From contig CAMOIJ010000012.1 of the NCBI GenBank assembly GCA_946615865.1, positions 1-55,245 on the forward strand: DNA of 55,245 bases. The letters are read 5' to 3'. Below, piece by piece: positions 1 to 9,264 of this stretch. The stretch's first letter is position 1. Every line of letters starts with the position of its first letter. The notes below the pieces were generated by a model. That model saw only the letters and a list, made by a program, of their open reading frames with translations, had not been told where the DNA came from and searched no databases. A program made the position numbers and the translations under genes. This stretch comes from an uncultured Lachnospiraceae bacterium. GTDB taxonomy: Bacteria; Bacillota; Clostridia; Lachnospirales; Lachnospiraceae.

Positions 1-80
1 ATCTGGATCACAGCGCGGGGACTCCCCGCTTCCCAGACTTTGTACCATATTTTCTTACCGTCAAAAGATGTAAATTCCAT
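1..80 (-). CDS. alpha/beta hydrolase, N-terminal fragment (runs off the window)
   Basis: Only the first 26 codons lie in the window. The reading begins MEFTSFDGKKIWYKVWEAG and continues SPRAVIQ, which is the start typical of serine-aminopeptidase/monoacylglycerol-lipase type alpha/beta hydrolases: a short strand, a DGK turn, then a strand leading toward an oxyanion HG motif that would lie off the edge. A good ribosome binding site (GGGAGGA) stands 6 bases before the ATG, read leftwards from 81-95. It is transcribed divergently from the phosphatase at 290. The family call rests on the N-terminus alone, because the catalytic serine is not visible. Confidence 0.6.
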   Translation of the reverse strand, partial: MEFTSFDGKKIWYKVWEAGSPRAVIQ

Positions 81-186
81 TTTGTGTCCTCCCGGTGTGT
101 AAGCTTACTCGGCATTTGGACGCGTCAGTTCCTGCTGCAAAACTAATTATGGACCAGAGAGTCTCCAAATCGCAACAGGAAATCGG

Positions 187-215
187 TTCCGCTCCCATTA
201 AAAGTCGATTATAAT
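187..215 (+). promoter_or_regulatory. candidate sigma-A promoter for the phosphatase gene
   Basis: A perfect TATAAT lies at 210-215, with a poor -35 (TTCCGC, 187-192) 17 bases upstream. It is 75 bases before the chosen start at 290. Support comes only from the -10 match and its position. Confidence 0.4.
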
Positions 216-289
216 CATTAAAGTACAGAAAAACAGAAATTGAAGATCCGGGATAAATGGATTTGAGAAAAGAGGACAGGAGCAGCAAT

Positions 290-967
290 ATGGATCAGAA
301 CAAAAAGGTTACAACCCTATATCTGGTGCGCCATGGCACCACAGCCTGGAATCAGGCGCTTCGCTATCAGGGACAGACAGATAATCCGCTCGATGAGATA
401 GGAGAGAGACAGGGAGCCTGTCTTGAGGAATACTTCAAGGATATTCATGTTGATCTGGGGGTGACCAGCCCGCTGCAGCGCGCTGTCAGGACTTTGGAAT
501 ACAGTCTTGCGACCCAGGACCATGAGGTTCCCGTGCTGGTGGAGCCGGGCATCATGGAGATCGATTTCGGTCTCATAGACGGCTGGACCAAAGAGGAGAT
601 ACAGGCGGAGTATCCTGAGTTTTACAGAATGTATGTGCTCAATGAGGACAGAGGCCACGCCAGGGCGCCTGGCGGAGAGACGATGATCGAAGTCTACGGG
701 CGCGTGAGCGAAGCGATCATGAGGATCGTGAGGGAGCACAGGGGAGAGACTATTGTGATCGCCTCCCACGGCACGGCGATCCAGACTTTCCTCAACTATG
801 CCGAAGGCATCCCGGCGGATAAGATGGGCCGTTATCTGCTGTATAACGTCAGTGTCTGCTGCGTTACGGTAGACGAAGAGGACCACACAACACTGAAATT
901 TGTGGATGATAAACATCATGTGCCGAAGGAGCTTCAGTTTTCCTACAGTTCAATCCCGTCAAAATAA
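290..967 (+). CDS. histidine phosphatase family protein
   Basis: A cytosolic phosphatase of the phosphoglycerate-mutase-like (branch 1) superfamily. The phospho-accepting motif LVRHGTTAWN is near the N-terminus, SPLQRAVRT carries the second arginine and IASHGTAIQTF carries the second histidine late in the protein. The length of 225 residues is usual for the family. The start at 290 is preferred over an in-frame ATG at 257 because AGGACAGGAG sits 7 bases before it, while the upstream ATG has only a weak GGGAT. The substrate cannot be read from sequence; relatives act on phosphoglycerate, alpha-ribazole phosphate, sugar phosphates or nucleotides. It is a single-gene unit closed by the terminator at 982-1020. 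Confidence 0.85.
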   Translation: MDQNKKVTTLYLVRHGTTAWNQALRYQGQTDNPLDEIGERQGACLEEYFKDIHVDLGVTSPLQRAVRTLEYSLATQDHEVPVLVEPGIMEIDFGLIDGWTKEEIQAEYPEFYRMYVLNEDRGHARAPGGETMIEVYGRVSEAIMRIVREHRGETIVIASHGTAIQTFLNYAEGIPADKMGRYLLYNVSVCCVTVDEEDHTTLKFVDDKHHVPKELQFSYSSIPSK

Positions 968-981
968 AGAATACCGAACAG

Positions 982-1020
982 AAAAAACCTCCGGACCGCT
1001 TGCGGGTCCGGAGGTTTTTT
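982..1020. terminator. bidirectional intrinsic terminator
   Basis: A 16-bp perfect stem (982-997 with 1005-1020) around a 7-base loop has an A-run on its left arm and a T-run on its right arm. It can therefore end transcription from both convergent genes, the phosphatase and the DUF3048 lipoprotein. Confidence 0.9.
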
Positions 1021-1021
1021 A

Positions 1022-2371
1022 TTACATTTCTTCGTTTTCAGGCTCTTCAACGGGAGCGCTCTCTTCTTCGGTAGAACTGTCGGAAGCGTCCTCGCGAGGA
1101 GCGGTAATAGTAGCGTGATCTTCGGGATAGTAGGTGATTCCGTCGATATCGAAATCATCTCTGTCGTCGCGGATGATGAAGATCATGGTGCGGCCCTGGT
1201 TTACAGTGACTTCGTTTCCGTTGTCATCGTAGAACAGTGTGGGCTCATAGTCGTCTTCTTTGTTCCATGTGACATGGATCATCTTGCCGTTTGTGATGTA
1301 GAATCCGTCGTAACCGGGATCCTCGATCCTGAACCAGAGGTATCCGTGTGTGCCGTCTTCCCACTCGCGGGAGTCGTTGTTCGCATATACCCATTCAGCG
1401 CGCTGAATGAAGATGTTGGTGAACGCCATCTGCTCGCCTGTGGCCGCGTCGCACTGGTCGTTGCCGTACAGGGTCTTGTAATAGAGATGATCATCTTCGT
1501 CGTAGTAAAGCGCGGACTGAGTGACAGGGAAGGATCCCGCCATATCTACTTCTGTCGCGTTTACAGCATCCGGATACTGGGAGAGATCATTGATCTGTCC
1601 ATCCTTTGCGAAAGTGAAATGCTTGTCGTGATAATACTCTTCACGGTGCTCTTTCTCGAATCCGGCTTCTTCGATAGCGTTAAGGATGTGATCGGCATCC
1701 GTGTAGGCTGTGTGCTCGATCGCGACGCCGTCGTGAGGAATGCGGTAGAAAGCTCCGTAATCCGGTCCCATGGACGGATGTCCGGTACCGTTGATGTTAT
1801 CTACATCCTCGCGGGAGAGTATTTCTCCGGTGTAGTCGGAAGGACCGCCGAAATGAATGATGATCGGATCCCACTCAAGAGCTTCGTAGACAAAATAGGA
1901 ACGGATACTGCGGACGTTGCCGATCCTGTCAAGATCCTGCCAATCCTGCATGATACCCATCTGGCGGCTCATGTTGCCTTCTTCCATGATCTCATAGAAT
2001 ACATCGACTCTGTCGAGACCATACTGGGGCTGCGCCTGTTTATTGATGGGGAACATGAAAGCCAGAGGACGCTGTTTGAGAAGCTCCTCATCCATGACCT
2101 TTCCGGTCAGAGGGCTTCTGGGGAGTTCGGGCTCGGGTTCGGGTTCGGGCACCGGTTCCGGTACAGGTTCGGGTTCAGGCTTAGAGATCGCTTCGGTTGC
2201 TGCCTGGACGACTGTTGTGTCTGCTGCTGCAGCTTCCTCTGTCTTCTTTTCTGTTTCAACTGTAGTTTCTTCCTGCTGAGTCTGAGCGGAGGTTGAACCG
2301 CCGCAGCCGGTAAGAGCTGTGGACAATGCCAGTGTGGCGACCGTCAGAACACAAAGACTTCTTTTACCCAT
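1022..2371 (-). CDS. DUF3048 (YerB-like) lipoprotein
   Basis: A secreted lipid-anchored protein of 449 residues. The N-terminus MGKRSLCVLTVATLALS is a lipoprotein signal with lipobox LTGC at Cys23. A linker follows, including a Pro-Glu alternating stretch (about residues 66-84), then the DUF3048 body starting at SPLTGKVMDEELLKQRPLAF and including the family-typical VRSIRSYFVYEALEWDPIII and HFGG segments. An acidic tail closes the protein. The B. subtilis homologue YerB is a lipoprotein of unknown biochemical function, so none is assigned here. AGGAGG lies 7 bases before the ATG. It is divergent from the giant surface protein at 2584. Confidence 0.88.
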   Translation of the reverse strand: MGKRSLCVLTVATLALSTALTGCGGSTSAQTQQEETTVETEKKTEEAAAADTTVVQAATEAISKPEPEPVPEPVPEPEPEPELPRSPLTGKVMDEELLKQRPLAFMFPINKQAQPQYGLDRVDVFYEIMEEGNMSRQMGIMQDWQDLDRIGNVRSIRSYFVYEALEWDPIIIHFGGPSDYTGEILSREDVDNINGTGHPSMGPDYGAFYRIPHDGVAIEHTAYTDADHILNAIEEAGFEKEHREEYYHDKHFTFAKDGQINDLSQYPDAVNATEVDMAGSFPVTQSALYYDEDDHLYYKTLYGNDQCDAATGEQMAFTNIFIQRAEWVYANNDSREWEDGTHGYLWFRIEDPGYDGFYITNGKMIHVTWNKEDDYEPTLFYDDNGNEVTVNQGRTMIFIIRDDRDDFDIDGITYYPEDHATITAPREDASDSSTEEESAPVEEPENEEM

Positions 2372-2521
2372 AAAAGTCCTCCTGATATTATTCTTGTTTT
2401 ATTTGTTCAGCCAAAAGATAAGCATATGCATATTCTAACCCATAGCGTAAAAATTTGCAATAGTTTGTAATATTTATGTAACAAGGACGGGGAAAGCACG
2501 TCACTTAATATATATGGGATG

Positions 2522-2530
2522 TGGTATAAT
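2522..2530 (+). promoter_or_regulatory. extended -10 promoter for the C11/LRR surface protein
   Basis: TGGTATAAT, a TGn extended -10 element with a perfect TATAAT at 2525-2530, lies 54 bases before the ATG at 2584. No good -35 is present, which fits extended -10 promoters. The surrounding 2372-2583 intergenic sequence is AT-rich and otherwise featureless. Confidence 0.6.
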
Positions 2531-2583
2531 ACAGGTGTATGTTATTTTGACAGAATATCCGGATACTGAAGAGGTGACGCACT

Positions 2584-5500
2584 ATGAAGAAGAGAAAGAT
2601 ATCTGCATTGCTTATTTGCCTGATTCTGGCGCTCAACGCCTGCACCGGCAGCGGACCATCCTCCGCGACGGTGAGCAGCACGGGGGCGACATCAGCAGAA
2701 ACGGAGACGGCAGCTCAGATCCCGGAGCAGAATAAAAAGCCGGAGCTTGTGATAATGGGCGAAGAGGCCCAGGATTACAGCCGCGCTGTGCAGGCAAAAA
2801 AGACAGAGCAGACCAATGTCAGGAGCGGAGCGCTCTATGCGGCAAAAGACGGACCGAAAGCTCTGGCCAAGGATTTCACGGTCATGGTCTACATCGTCGG
2901 CTCCAATCTTGAGAGCCGTTACGGCGCTGCCACAAACGACATGAAGGAGATGATCGGAGCTGATCTTGATTTCACGAGGAACAATCTCCTTGTCTATACC
3001 GGCGGCAGCAAGAGATGGACCAGCGCTATATCAAATACATGCAACAGCGTCATCAATATGGAAAACGGCGAGCAGCTGGAGGTGACGGCGCAGACATCGG
3101 AGACAGCGGACATGGGCGCAGCGGGCACGCTGGCTGAATTTATCAATTACTGTACGGCCCATTACCCGGCAAAGCACTACGGACTTGTGCTGTGGGATCA
3201 CGGCGCGGGTCCCCTGTGGGGCTACGGGAGTGATGAGCTGTTCGGAAATGACAGTCTGCTTCTGGAGGAACTGAAAGGCGCGATGGACCAGACACAGTTT
3301 AACGGTGATTCCAAACTTGACTTCGTTGGTTTCGACGCCTGTCTGATGGGGTCCGTTGAGAGCGCAAGGCTCTGGAAGGATTACGCTCAGTACATGGTCG
3401 GCTCGGAGGAACTCGAGTCCGGACGCGGGTGGGACTACAGTTTCCTCAATACTCTCAATGGGACGGACGACGCCAGAACGATCGTGAGCGCGATCGTTGA
3501 GGCTTATGGAAAGTATTATGAAAACAACAAGTCGGAGTTCTTCAACCCCGATGTGACTCTGGCGGCAATGGACCTGAGCAAAACGGATCAGCTCATCGAG
3601 AGCGCGAACACACTTTTTGCGGCGATGGAGAGCGGGATCGAACAGGGAAATTACCCTGAGATCAACCAGGCGAGAGCGAAGACGAAGGCTTTCGGCCTGG
3701 CGGCGGCCAGCGGCAAAGAGGACGCCTATGACCTTCTTGATCTGAAAAATCTCGCTGAGAACGTCACGGAGCTGTATCCCGAGGAGAGCCGCGGGATCCT
3801 TGAGGCGATCGATGAAATGGTGGTGCGAAGTACATCCAATGTCAGCGGCGCGAACGGCGTCTCCATCTATCTTCCCGGCGACAATCCCGACCTTTACGGC
3901 GTATCCGGAGAACTGTATTCTGAAGAGACCTCGCTGTCCCCTGAGTATTCGGCTTTTGTCACCGCCTATATGGACAGTTGGATAGCAGGATCAAATACTG
4001 ACTGGACTCTCCCTGAGATCATGCGCGAGGAAGATGAACTGACGCTGCAGCTCACCGACGAGCAGGTGAGGAATGCCTCCCAGGCTTTCTATACAGTGCT
4101 GCAGAGGAACAGCTTCGGTGATTACGCGATCACTACGGCTAATATCGCTATAGAACCTGATGAGAACAATGTTTTGCACATTCCGGCAGACCCGATGCTC
4201 CTGAACGTCGCAACAGACATGGAGGAAGCGCCGGCTCCTCTTACATGCCTGCAGTCGCAGAGCAACAACGGAGAGTCTGTTTACAGAACTCTCAGCTGTT
4301 ACCTCACGTCCGGACATGAGTTCATGGACGTTGACTGGGACAAAGATGAAGAAGTTGTTATCACTGCGAAAAATATTGCGGGTGAGACGGAGACCTCTGT
4401 CCTCGATATCACTTCCGCTTCCGGCAGCGCCTGGGCGGGAGGCAAGGCGTCTATTGACGTCTCCAACTATGAATCTCTTATAAACGCGGGGAGCATTTCC
4501 TATAATCCCCGGCGCGATGAAAATGGCAATATGAAGCCGTTTTTCGAATGGAAATCCTCGGGATATGAAATGTACCCGCTGTGCCTGGATCACGGTTTCA
4601 GGCTGGAAATGAAGCCGGCCTCCGGCTTTGACAAGGATTTCATCTGCCAGGTTACGGTTAAGGACATTAACGGCAGAGTCCACGGATCGGAGTATATCGA
4701 TCTGGAACTGGATCACGACAGGGAATATGAAGAGGTCAGTACGGAAAACGGCGTCCTGTACGCCGAAGTCCGGGGAGAAGAGGCAGTGATAACCGGCTAC
4801 GAGGGAGAAGACACAGAGATCACAGTTCCTTCTGAGATCGCCGGCAAAAAAGTGACGGAGATCGGTGACGAAGCCTTATCAGGGCTGAGCGGGTGCAGGA
4901 AGATCACGCTTCCCGAGGGAATCAGAACGATTGGAATATCGGCTTTTCGTGGCAGCGGTATCGAATCGGTCGAGATCCCTGAGAGCGTGGAGACGATAAA
5001 GAGAGCCGCGTTTTCAAGAACGAAACTGACGTCGGTCACACTTCCCAAGGGGCTTTCATACATAGGCACCATTCCGTTCGCTGATTGCGAAAACCTTGCG
5101 GAGATATCGATCTGTGAGTGCAATGAAAACTATAAGACGGTGGACGGCGTCCTGTACACCAAGGACGGAAAGACACTTATTCAATATCCCGGCGCGAAGA
5201 GCGGTGAATACAAGGTGGAGAACGGAACGGAGACGATCGCCTACGGATCCTTTGCGGGATCGCTTATTGAGAGCGCGGTCCTGCCGGAATCTCTTAAGAG
5301 TATAGAGAACATGGCTTTCTTCGAATGCGATGGCCTTTCCTCTTTCAATCTTCCCGACAGTCTTGAGTCAGTCGGAGATTCCGCTTTCGGGGAATACATG
5401 CTGTTCAGGTTCGGGGAGGAAGAAAATCCGCTCATCGAGTCGATGCGCGTCGGACCAAACGTGCGGCATATAGGAAAAGAAGCCTTCAGCATGATGAACA

Positions 5501-7002
5501 TCGCGGCCTTTGAGGTGGATGAGAACAATCCCTATTTTGCCTCGTCGGGAGGTTTCATCACGAGCAAGGCCAAGGATATGATCATTGAGGTGCCGCAGGG
5601 GCTGGGCAAAATTGTCATGATCCCTGATGGAATCACTACTTTGCAGGATTATCTCCTCAAGTACTGCGAAGACGCCGCGGATATTGTGATCCCGGACAGC
5701 GTTTTCCGCTTCGGGAAATACGTCTTCCCGTACGAGCTCGGAGAAAAAGACGAGAATGGGCAGTATCAGTACATCTACGACGTCAAACTGCACTGCTCAG
5801 AGGGCTCTGCCGCAGAATCTTATGCAAAACAGTTTGAGATCGCCTATGACAACGTGGTGGATCCGGAGAACCTTGTCTATGAGACTGTGACGGAGGAGAT
5901 GACCGGTACGGATGGCGCGGAACCCGCGACACTGACATGGCATGTCTTTAAAGATCACGCGGAACTGGTCGCCTGCAGCGGAAATGACAAAGGAACACTC
6001 ACGATCCCGTCTGAGTTCAGAGAACTGCCCGTGACAGCGATACGCAGCGAGAAATCCCTGTACAATAACTGCTTCTATTCCAAAGTCGTCATTCCGGACA
6101 GCGTGAGCACGATTGAGAGCAAGTTCTTCTCTGACTTCTACATGCTGAAGGAACTGGAGACCGGCGCCGGCAATAAGAACTATAAATGTGTGGACGGCGT
6201 CCTGTTTGACGCTAAGGGGGAGACCCTTATACTCTATCCGAAACAGAAGGAAGACGCGGAATATACTGTCCCCGGCAAAACAGTGACGATCGGGGAAAAC
6301 GCCTTTTACCTCAATACTTTGCTGACGAAAGTCACGCTGCCCAAGTCCCTGAGGACGATCGGAAAGAGCGCGTTCGGAAGCTGCTCATCACTGTCTGATG
6401 TGGAATTTGCCAAGGGTCTCAAAGAGATCGGAGCCAGGGCCTTCAACAACTGTCCTCTAAAGGATGTGAAACTTCCTTCCTCTGTTACCTCGATCGGCTC
6501 GTCAGCCTTTACGCCGGGCGAAGGGTTTGGAAAGATCGAGCTTCCGGATAAACTGGAGAGAATGGGTTACTCTGCTTTCACCGCCAGGTACGGCGAGCCG
6601 TTCACACAGGATGTGATCCTTATTCCGGCAAATCTTGTCATCACGGAAAAATTCCTCGACAATATCCTTTTCGAGAGGTTTGAGGTTAATGAAAAGAGTG
6701 AGAAGTATATGGCGGCTGACGGGCTTTTGATGAGCAAAGACGGCAGGACGCTTGTAGCAGTTCCCACCCTCGCTGAAGGAGATCTGGTCGTTCCCGACGG
6801 AACCCTGTATATTGAGTATTCGGCCCTTGACGGCTGTGACAAGGTGACGGACATTTATCTTCCGGATTCCATTCTGAATATCGGAAATATCGGAGCTAAG
6901 GATTACGAGACCGGAGAGTACAGATTTGTCGTTCACTGCAACGCAGGCACCGAGGTCCAGAGGCGTCTGGACGCGAGGGGGATTCCCTGGGTAGAGAAGT
7001 AA
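2584..7002 (+). CDS. surface lipoprotein: clostripain-like C11 protease with LRR_5 (BspA-like) repeats
   Basis: A very large (1472 residues) exported lipoprotein with lipobox LNAC at Cys20. Residues 98-470 form a C11 (clostripain) cysteine protease domain. Visible are the strand TVMVYIVGSNLES, the catalytic-histidine motif LVLWDHGAGP (His206) and the catalytic-cysteine motif VGFDACLMG (Cys253). A beta-rich region follows. From about residue 735 to the end there are two blocks of BspA-type leucine-rich repeats with the pattern IGxxAFxxCxxLxxVxLPxxLxxI, separated near residue 1090. VDGVLY/VDGVLF segments mark the repeat breaks. C11 enzymes cleave after Arg or Lys. The repeats probably bind a host or bacterial surface ligand (inference). 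No sortase motif is seen, so anchoring is by lipid. Confidence 0.9.
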   Translation: MKKRKISALLICLILALNACTGSGPSSATVSSTGATSAETETAAQIPEQNKKPELVIMGEEAQDYSRAVQAKKTEQTNVRSGALYAAKDGPKALAKDFTVMVYIVGSNLESRYGAATNDMKEMIGADLDFTRNNLLVYTGGSKRWTSAISNTCNSVINMENGEQLEVTAQTSETADMGAAGTLAEFINYCTAHYPAKHYGLVLWDHGAGPLWGYGSDELFGNDSLLLEELKGAMDQTQFNGDSKLDFVGFDACLMGSVESARLWKDYAQYMVGSEELESGRGWDYSFLNTLNGTDDARTIVSAIVEAYGKYYENNKSEFFNPDVTLAAMDLSKTDQLIESANTLFAAMESGIEQGNYPEINQARAKTKAFGLAAASGKEDAYDLLDLKNLAENVTELYPEESRGILEAIDEMVVRSTSNVSGANGVSIYLPGDNPDLYGVSGELYSEETSLSPEYSAFVTAYMDSWIAGSNTDWTLPEIMREEDELTLQLTDEQVRNASQAFYTVLQRNSFGDYAITTANIAIEPDENNVLHIPADPMLLNVATDMEEAPAPLTCLQSQSNNGESVYRTLSCYLTSGHEFMDVDWDKDEEVVITAKNIAGETETSVLDITSASGSAWAGGKASIDVSNYESLINAGSISYNPRRDENGNMKPFFEWKSSGYEMYPLCLDHGFRLEMKPASGFDKDFICQVTVKDINGRVHGSEYIDLELDHDREYEEVSTENGVLYAEVRGEEAVITGYEGEDTEITVPSEIAGKKVTEIGDEALSGLSGCRKITLPEGIRTIGISAFRGSGIESVEIPESVETIKRAAFSRTKLTSVTLPKGLSYIGTIPFADCENLAEISICECNENYKTVDGVLYTKDGKTLIQYPGAKSGEYKVENGTETIAYGSFAGSLIESAVLPESLKSIENMAFFECDGLSSFNLPDSLESVGDSAFGEYMLFRFGEEENPLIESMRVGPNVRHIGKEAFSMMNIAAFEVDENNPYFASSGGFITSKAKDMIIEVPQGLGKIVMIPDGITTLQDYLLKYCEDAADIVIPDSVFRFGKYVFPYELGEKDENGQYQYIYDVKLHCSEGSAAESYAKQFEIAYDNVVDPENLVYETVTEEMTGTDGAEPATLTWHVFKDHAELVACSGNDKGTLTIPSEFRELPVTAIRSEKSLYNNCFYSKVVIPDSVSTIESKFFSDFYMLKELETGAGNKNYKCVDGVLFDAKGETLILYPKQKEDAEYTVPGKTVTIGENAFYLNTLLTKVTLPKSLRTIGKSAFGSCSSLSDVEFAKGLKEIGARAFNNCPLKDVKLPSSVTSIGSSAFTPGEGFGKIELPDKLERMGYSAFTARYGEPFTQDVILIPANLVITEKFLDNILFERFEVNEKSEKYMAADGLLMSKDGRTLVAVPTLAEGDLVVPDGTLYIEYSALDGCDKVTDIYLPDSILNIGNIGAKDYETGEYRFVVHCNAGTEVQRRLDARGIPWVEK

Positions 7003-7218
7003 ACTGAGGGCAGTCAGACTGTCTGCATGGGCTGTGTTTTGCGGTGAAGCGCTAAAGTGATAAAGTGTTAAAAGATTATTAATTAGTGGATATTAGCGAA
7101 AGTTTCGTATATTATATTATAAGTTTGAAGCTCGATTTTAGAGAAAGGGCTTCTGACATATAACGAACTTAATGTTAATGAAAAAAACAAGAAAAAGACA
7201 TTCAGGAGGATTTGAATT

Positions 7219-8250
7219 ATGAGAAAAAATTTTGCTGATTTGGTAAAGATCGGTGTTGTGATCCCCACACTGATCGTCTCAATGGCAGCTTGCGGAGCAG
7301 CAAGTGCCCAGGGTACACCGGCGGATGACAAGGCTGAGACAACAGAGGCTGTCGAAGCCGTAGAGAACACAGAGTCAGGCGAGCCTGCTGCCGAGTCAAC
7401 TCAGGCAACTGCAGAGCCGAAACTCTATGAGAACAGAGGCTATAAACTATCTGTTCCCGGAGAACTGGCGGATAAGATCACAGTAGAAGCACCTGACCTC
7501 AACGACGATGGCGTAATTTTTAGCGCGTATGAGACGAAATCCGTCGAGGCGGCTAAGGGCAAAGGAAATGATAATCTGGGTTATGGCTGGCTCTTTACCA
7601 TTACCGAGAGAAATGAAGAGGAAGCGCATAAGATGATGATCGATGCGATTGGCGACCAGCAGCCTATCGCAGTTACAGCGGACGGCGTCTACCTGATCTT
7701 TAACCATCCGACAGACGTCCGCTATGAGCGCGCGACCGTAGAGGATATGGATAAGGATCAGGGAGAGTGGACAGCAGCCTGTGAGTGGGCGAACTCCATC
7801 ATGAAGAACTTTGCAAAGGAAAACGGTCTGACTGTGATCGGCTTCAACAATACACTTGCAGAATCAGCGCTTGCAAAAGCTGCATTCGACAAGGAGGCCA
7901 ATTATACCATCAGCACAACAGAGCATGGTCCCCTTGCTCCCAACGGCGTTGATCCCCTCCCCTTCTACGAGAAGATGACTAAGGGAGCCCTGTACGAGAA
8001 TGTTGATGTGGCAGAAAATGAAGTGCCCGACGGCGAGTATGTCGTACTTGCATTCCCCGATGAGCAGGTGCGCTACGATTTCTTCTTCGCAGAGGGAAGC
8101 GAGAACCTCATCCGCACAGTGCAGGGACCCGAGGGCGAAGAGCAGTATACGTTCTTCACAAAGGTGACATTCGAGGATGGCACATCCAAAGCCAGCGAGA
8201 TCATGCATGAGTGGTACGACGCGATTGCTGAGGCGAACGGAATTCAGTAA
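7219..8250 (+). CDS. uncharacterised lipoprotein
   Basis: 343 residues with a lipoprotein signal (lipobox SMAAC, Cys25), an Ala/Glu/Thr-rich linker to about residue 70, then a globular domain starting YENRGYKLSVPGELADK. I recognise no family. The opening resembles the first strand of small beta-domain lipoproteins that begin with a G(Y/F)xxxxP pattern. The ribosome binding site AGGAGGA stands 8 bases before the ATG. The gene follows the C11/LRR protein by 216 bases with no clear terminator between them, so it may be co-transcribed or have its own AT-rich promoter near 7080-7130. It ends at the terminator at 8286-8319. Confidence 0.75.
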   Translation: MRKNFADLVKIGVVIPTLIVSMAACGAASAQGTPADDKAETTEAVEAVENTESGEPAAESTQATAEPKLYENRGYKLSVPGELADKITVEAPDLNDDGVIFSAYETKSVEAAKGKGNDNLGYGWLFTITERNEEEAHKMMIDAIGDQQPIAVTADGVYLIFNHPTDVRYERATVEDMDKDQGEWTAACEWANSIMKNFAKENGLTVIGFNNTLAESALAKAAFDKEANYTISTTEHGPLAPNGVDPLPFYEKMTKGALYENVDVAENEVPDGEYVVLAFPDEQVRYDFFFAEGSENLIRTVQGPEGEEQYTFFTKVTFEDGTSKASEIMHEWYDAIAEANGIQ

Positions 8251-8285
8251 GAATTAGCAAAAATTGAATAATCAGTGATATGTCG

Positions 8286-8319
8286 GAGGCTGCCGCTGTA
8301 TGCGGCGGCCTCTTTTTTT
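8286..8319 (+). terminator. intrinsic terminator after the lipoprotein gene
   Basis: An 11-bp GC-rich stem with one G.T pair (8286-8296 with 8302-8312) and a 5-base loop, followed by seven T. Confidence 0.9.
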
Positions 8320-8320
8320 G

Positions 8321-8326
8321 TATAAT
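8321..8326 (+). promoter_or_regulatory. possible -10 box for the amidase gene
   Basis: A perfect TATAAT directly follows the terminator T-run, 66 bases before the amidase start. No -35 is seen. The preceding TTTG resembles the TTGTATAAT context at 15801 and 17640. Confidence 0.35.
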
Positions 8327-8391
8327 GAGAACAAGATACCTCTGAGGCCGTTTGCCTGATCCTAAGTCGTTTGTCATAGAAGGAGGAAGAA

Positions 8392-9222
8392 ATGGGCAAT
8401 ATATTCAATGTTGTCGCAGTGCAGAAAAAGGCATATGAAACGTCGGAGCAGAACATGGATTCCGTGCGTCAGATGCTGGACGCCTATGATGGAAATCTCT
8501 GTACAGGGCCGAAGATTGATTTCCTGGTGCTGCCTGAGATATTCACCTGCCCCTATGACAACAAATGCTTTCATGAGTTTGCGGAGAGCGATGGAGGAAC
8601 TGTTTACAGATTTCTTTCGGAGCTGGCGCGTGACAGGCGGATGTATGTGATAGGAGGCTCTGTTCCGGAACTGGATGACGGAAAACTATATAATACATCT
8701 TATGTGTTTGACCGAAGCGGAGCCCTGATCGGGAAACATCGCAAAGTTCATCTGTTTGATATCGATATAGAGGGCGGGCAGTATTATAAGGAATCAGATG
8801 TGCTTTCTCCCGGAGAGAAAATGACGGTTTTCGATACGGAATACGGGAAGATGGGAGTATGTATCTGTTTCGATATCCGTTTTCCGGATCTATTCACCTC
8901 GATGCGTGATGCAGGTGTGAAGATGGTCTTCGTACCTGCGGATTTCAACATGACCACCGGACCGGCACACTGGGAGATACTTTTCAGAAGCCGGGCCCTT
9001 GACCAGCAAATCTTTATGCTTGGATGTGCGGCTGCCAGAGACGAGAATGCTTCCTATGTCGCTTACGGGCACAGCATTTTGACGGACCCGTGGGGGAGAA
9101 TTGTGAAGGAACTGGGCTCAGAGGAGGGAATTCTTGCTGCGCAGATTGACCTGGCCACTGTGGAGAGTGTCAGGCAGCAGATACCGCTGCGGCAAGTGTA
9201 TAGTTCGTATTCTTGGGAGTAA
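8392..9222 (+). CDS. carbon-nitrogen hydrolase (nitrilase/omega-amidase family)
   Basis: A cytosolic amidase of the nitrilase superfamily, 276 residues. The Glu-Lys-Cys catalytic set is complete: LVLPEIF (Glu49), KHRKVHLFD (Lys118) and CICFDIRFPDLF (Cys159). The sequence around the lysine and cysteine is closest to NIT2-type omega-amidases, which hydrolyse alpha-ketoglutaramate and alpha-ketosuccinamate; this narrower call is an inference. AGGAGG stands 6 bases before the ATG. The gene is monocistronic. Downstream there is no simple terminator but the hairpin repeat array at 9265. Confidence 0.85.
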   Translation: MGNIFNVVAVQKKAYETSEQNMDSVRQMLDAYDGNLCTGPKIDFLVLPEIFTCPYDNKCFHEFAESDGGTVYRFLSELARDRRMYVIGGSVPELDDGKLYNTSYVFDRSGALIGKHRKVHLFDIDIEGGQYYKESDVLSPGEKMTVFDTEYGKMGVCICFDIRFPDLFTSMRDAGVKMVFVPADFNMTTGPAHWEILFRSRALDQQIFMLGCAAARDENASYVAYGHSILTDPWGRIVKELGSEEGILAAQIDLATVESVRQQIPLRQVYSSYSWE

Positions 9223-9264
9223 ATGATCTCAATTCATACCGGGTGTCTTTCTTGGCGATGCAAT

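Noticed and set aside
1115-2296. 393-codon open frame antisense to the DUF3048 gene
   Set aside because: It is a valine/isoleucine-rich shadow of the lipoprotein gene with no start signal or family.
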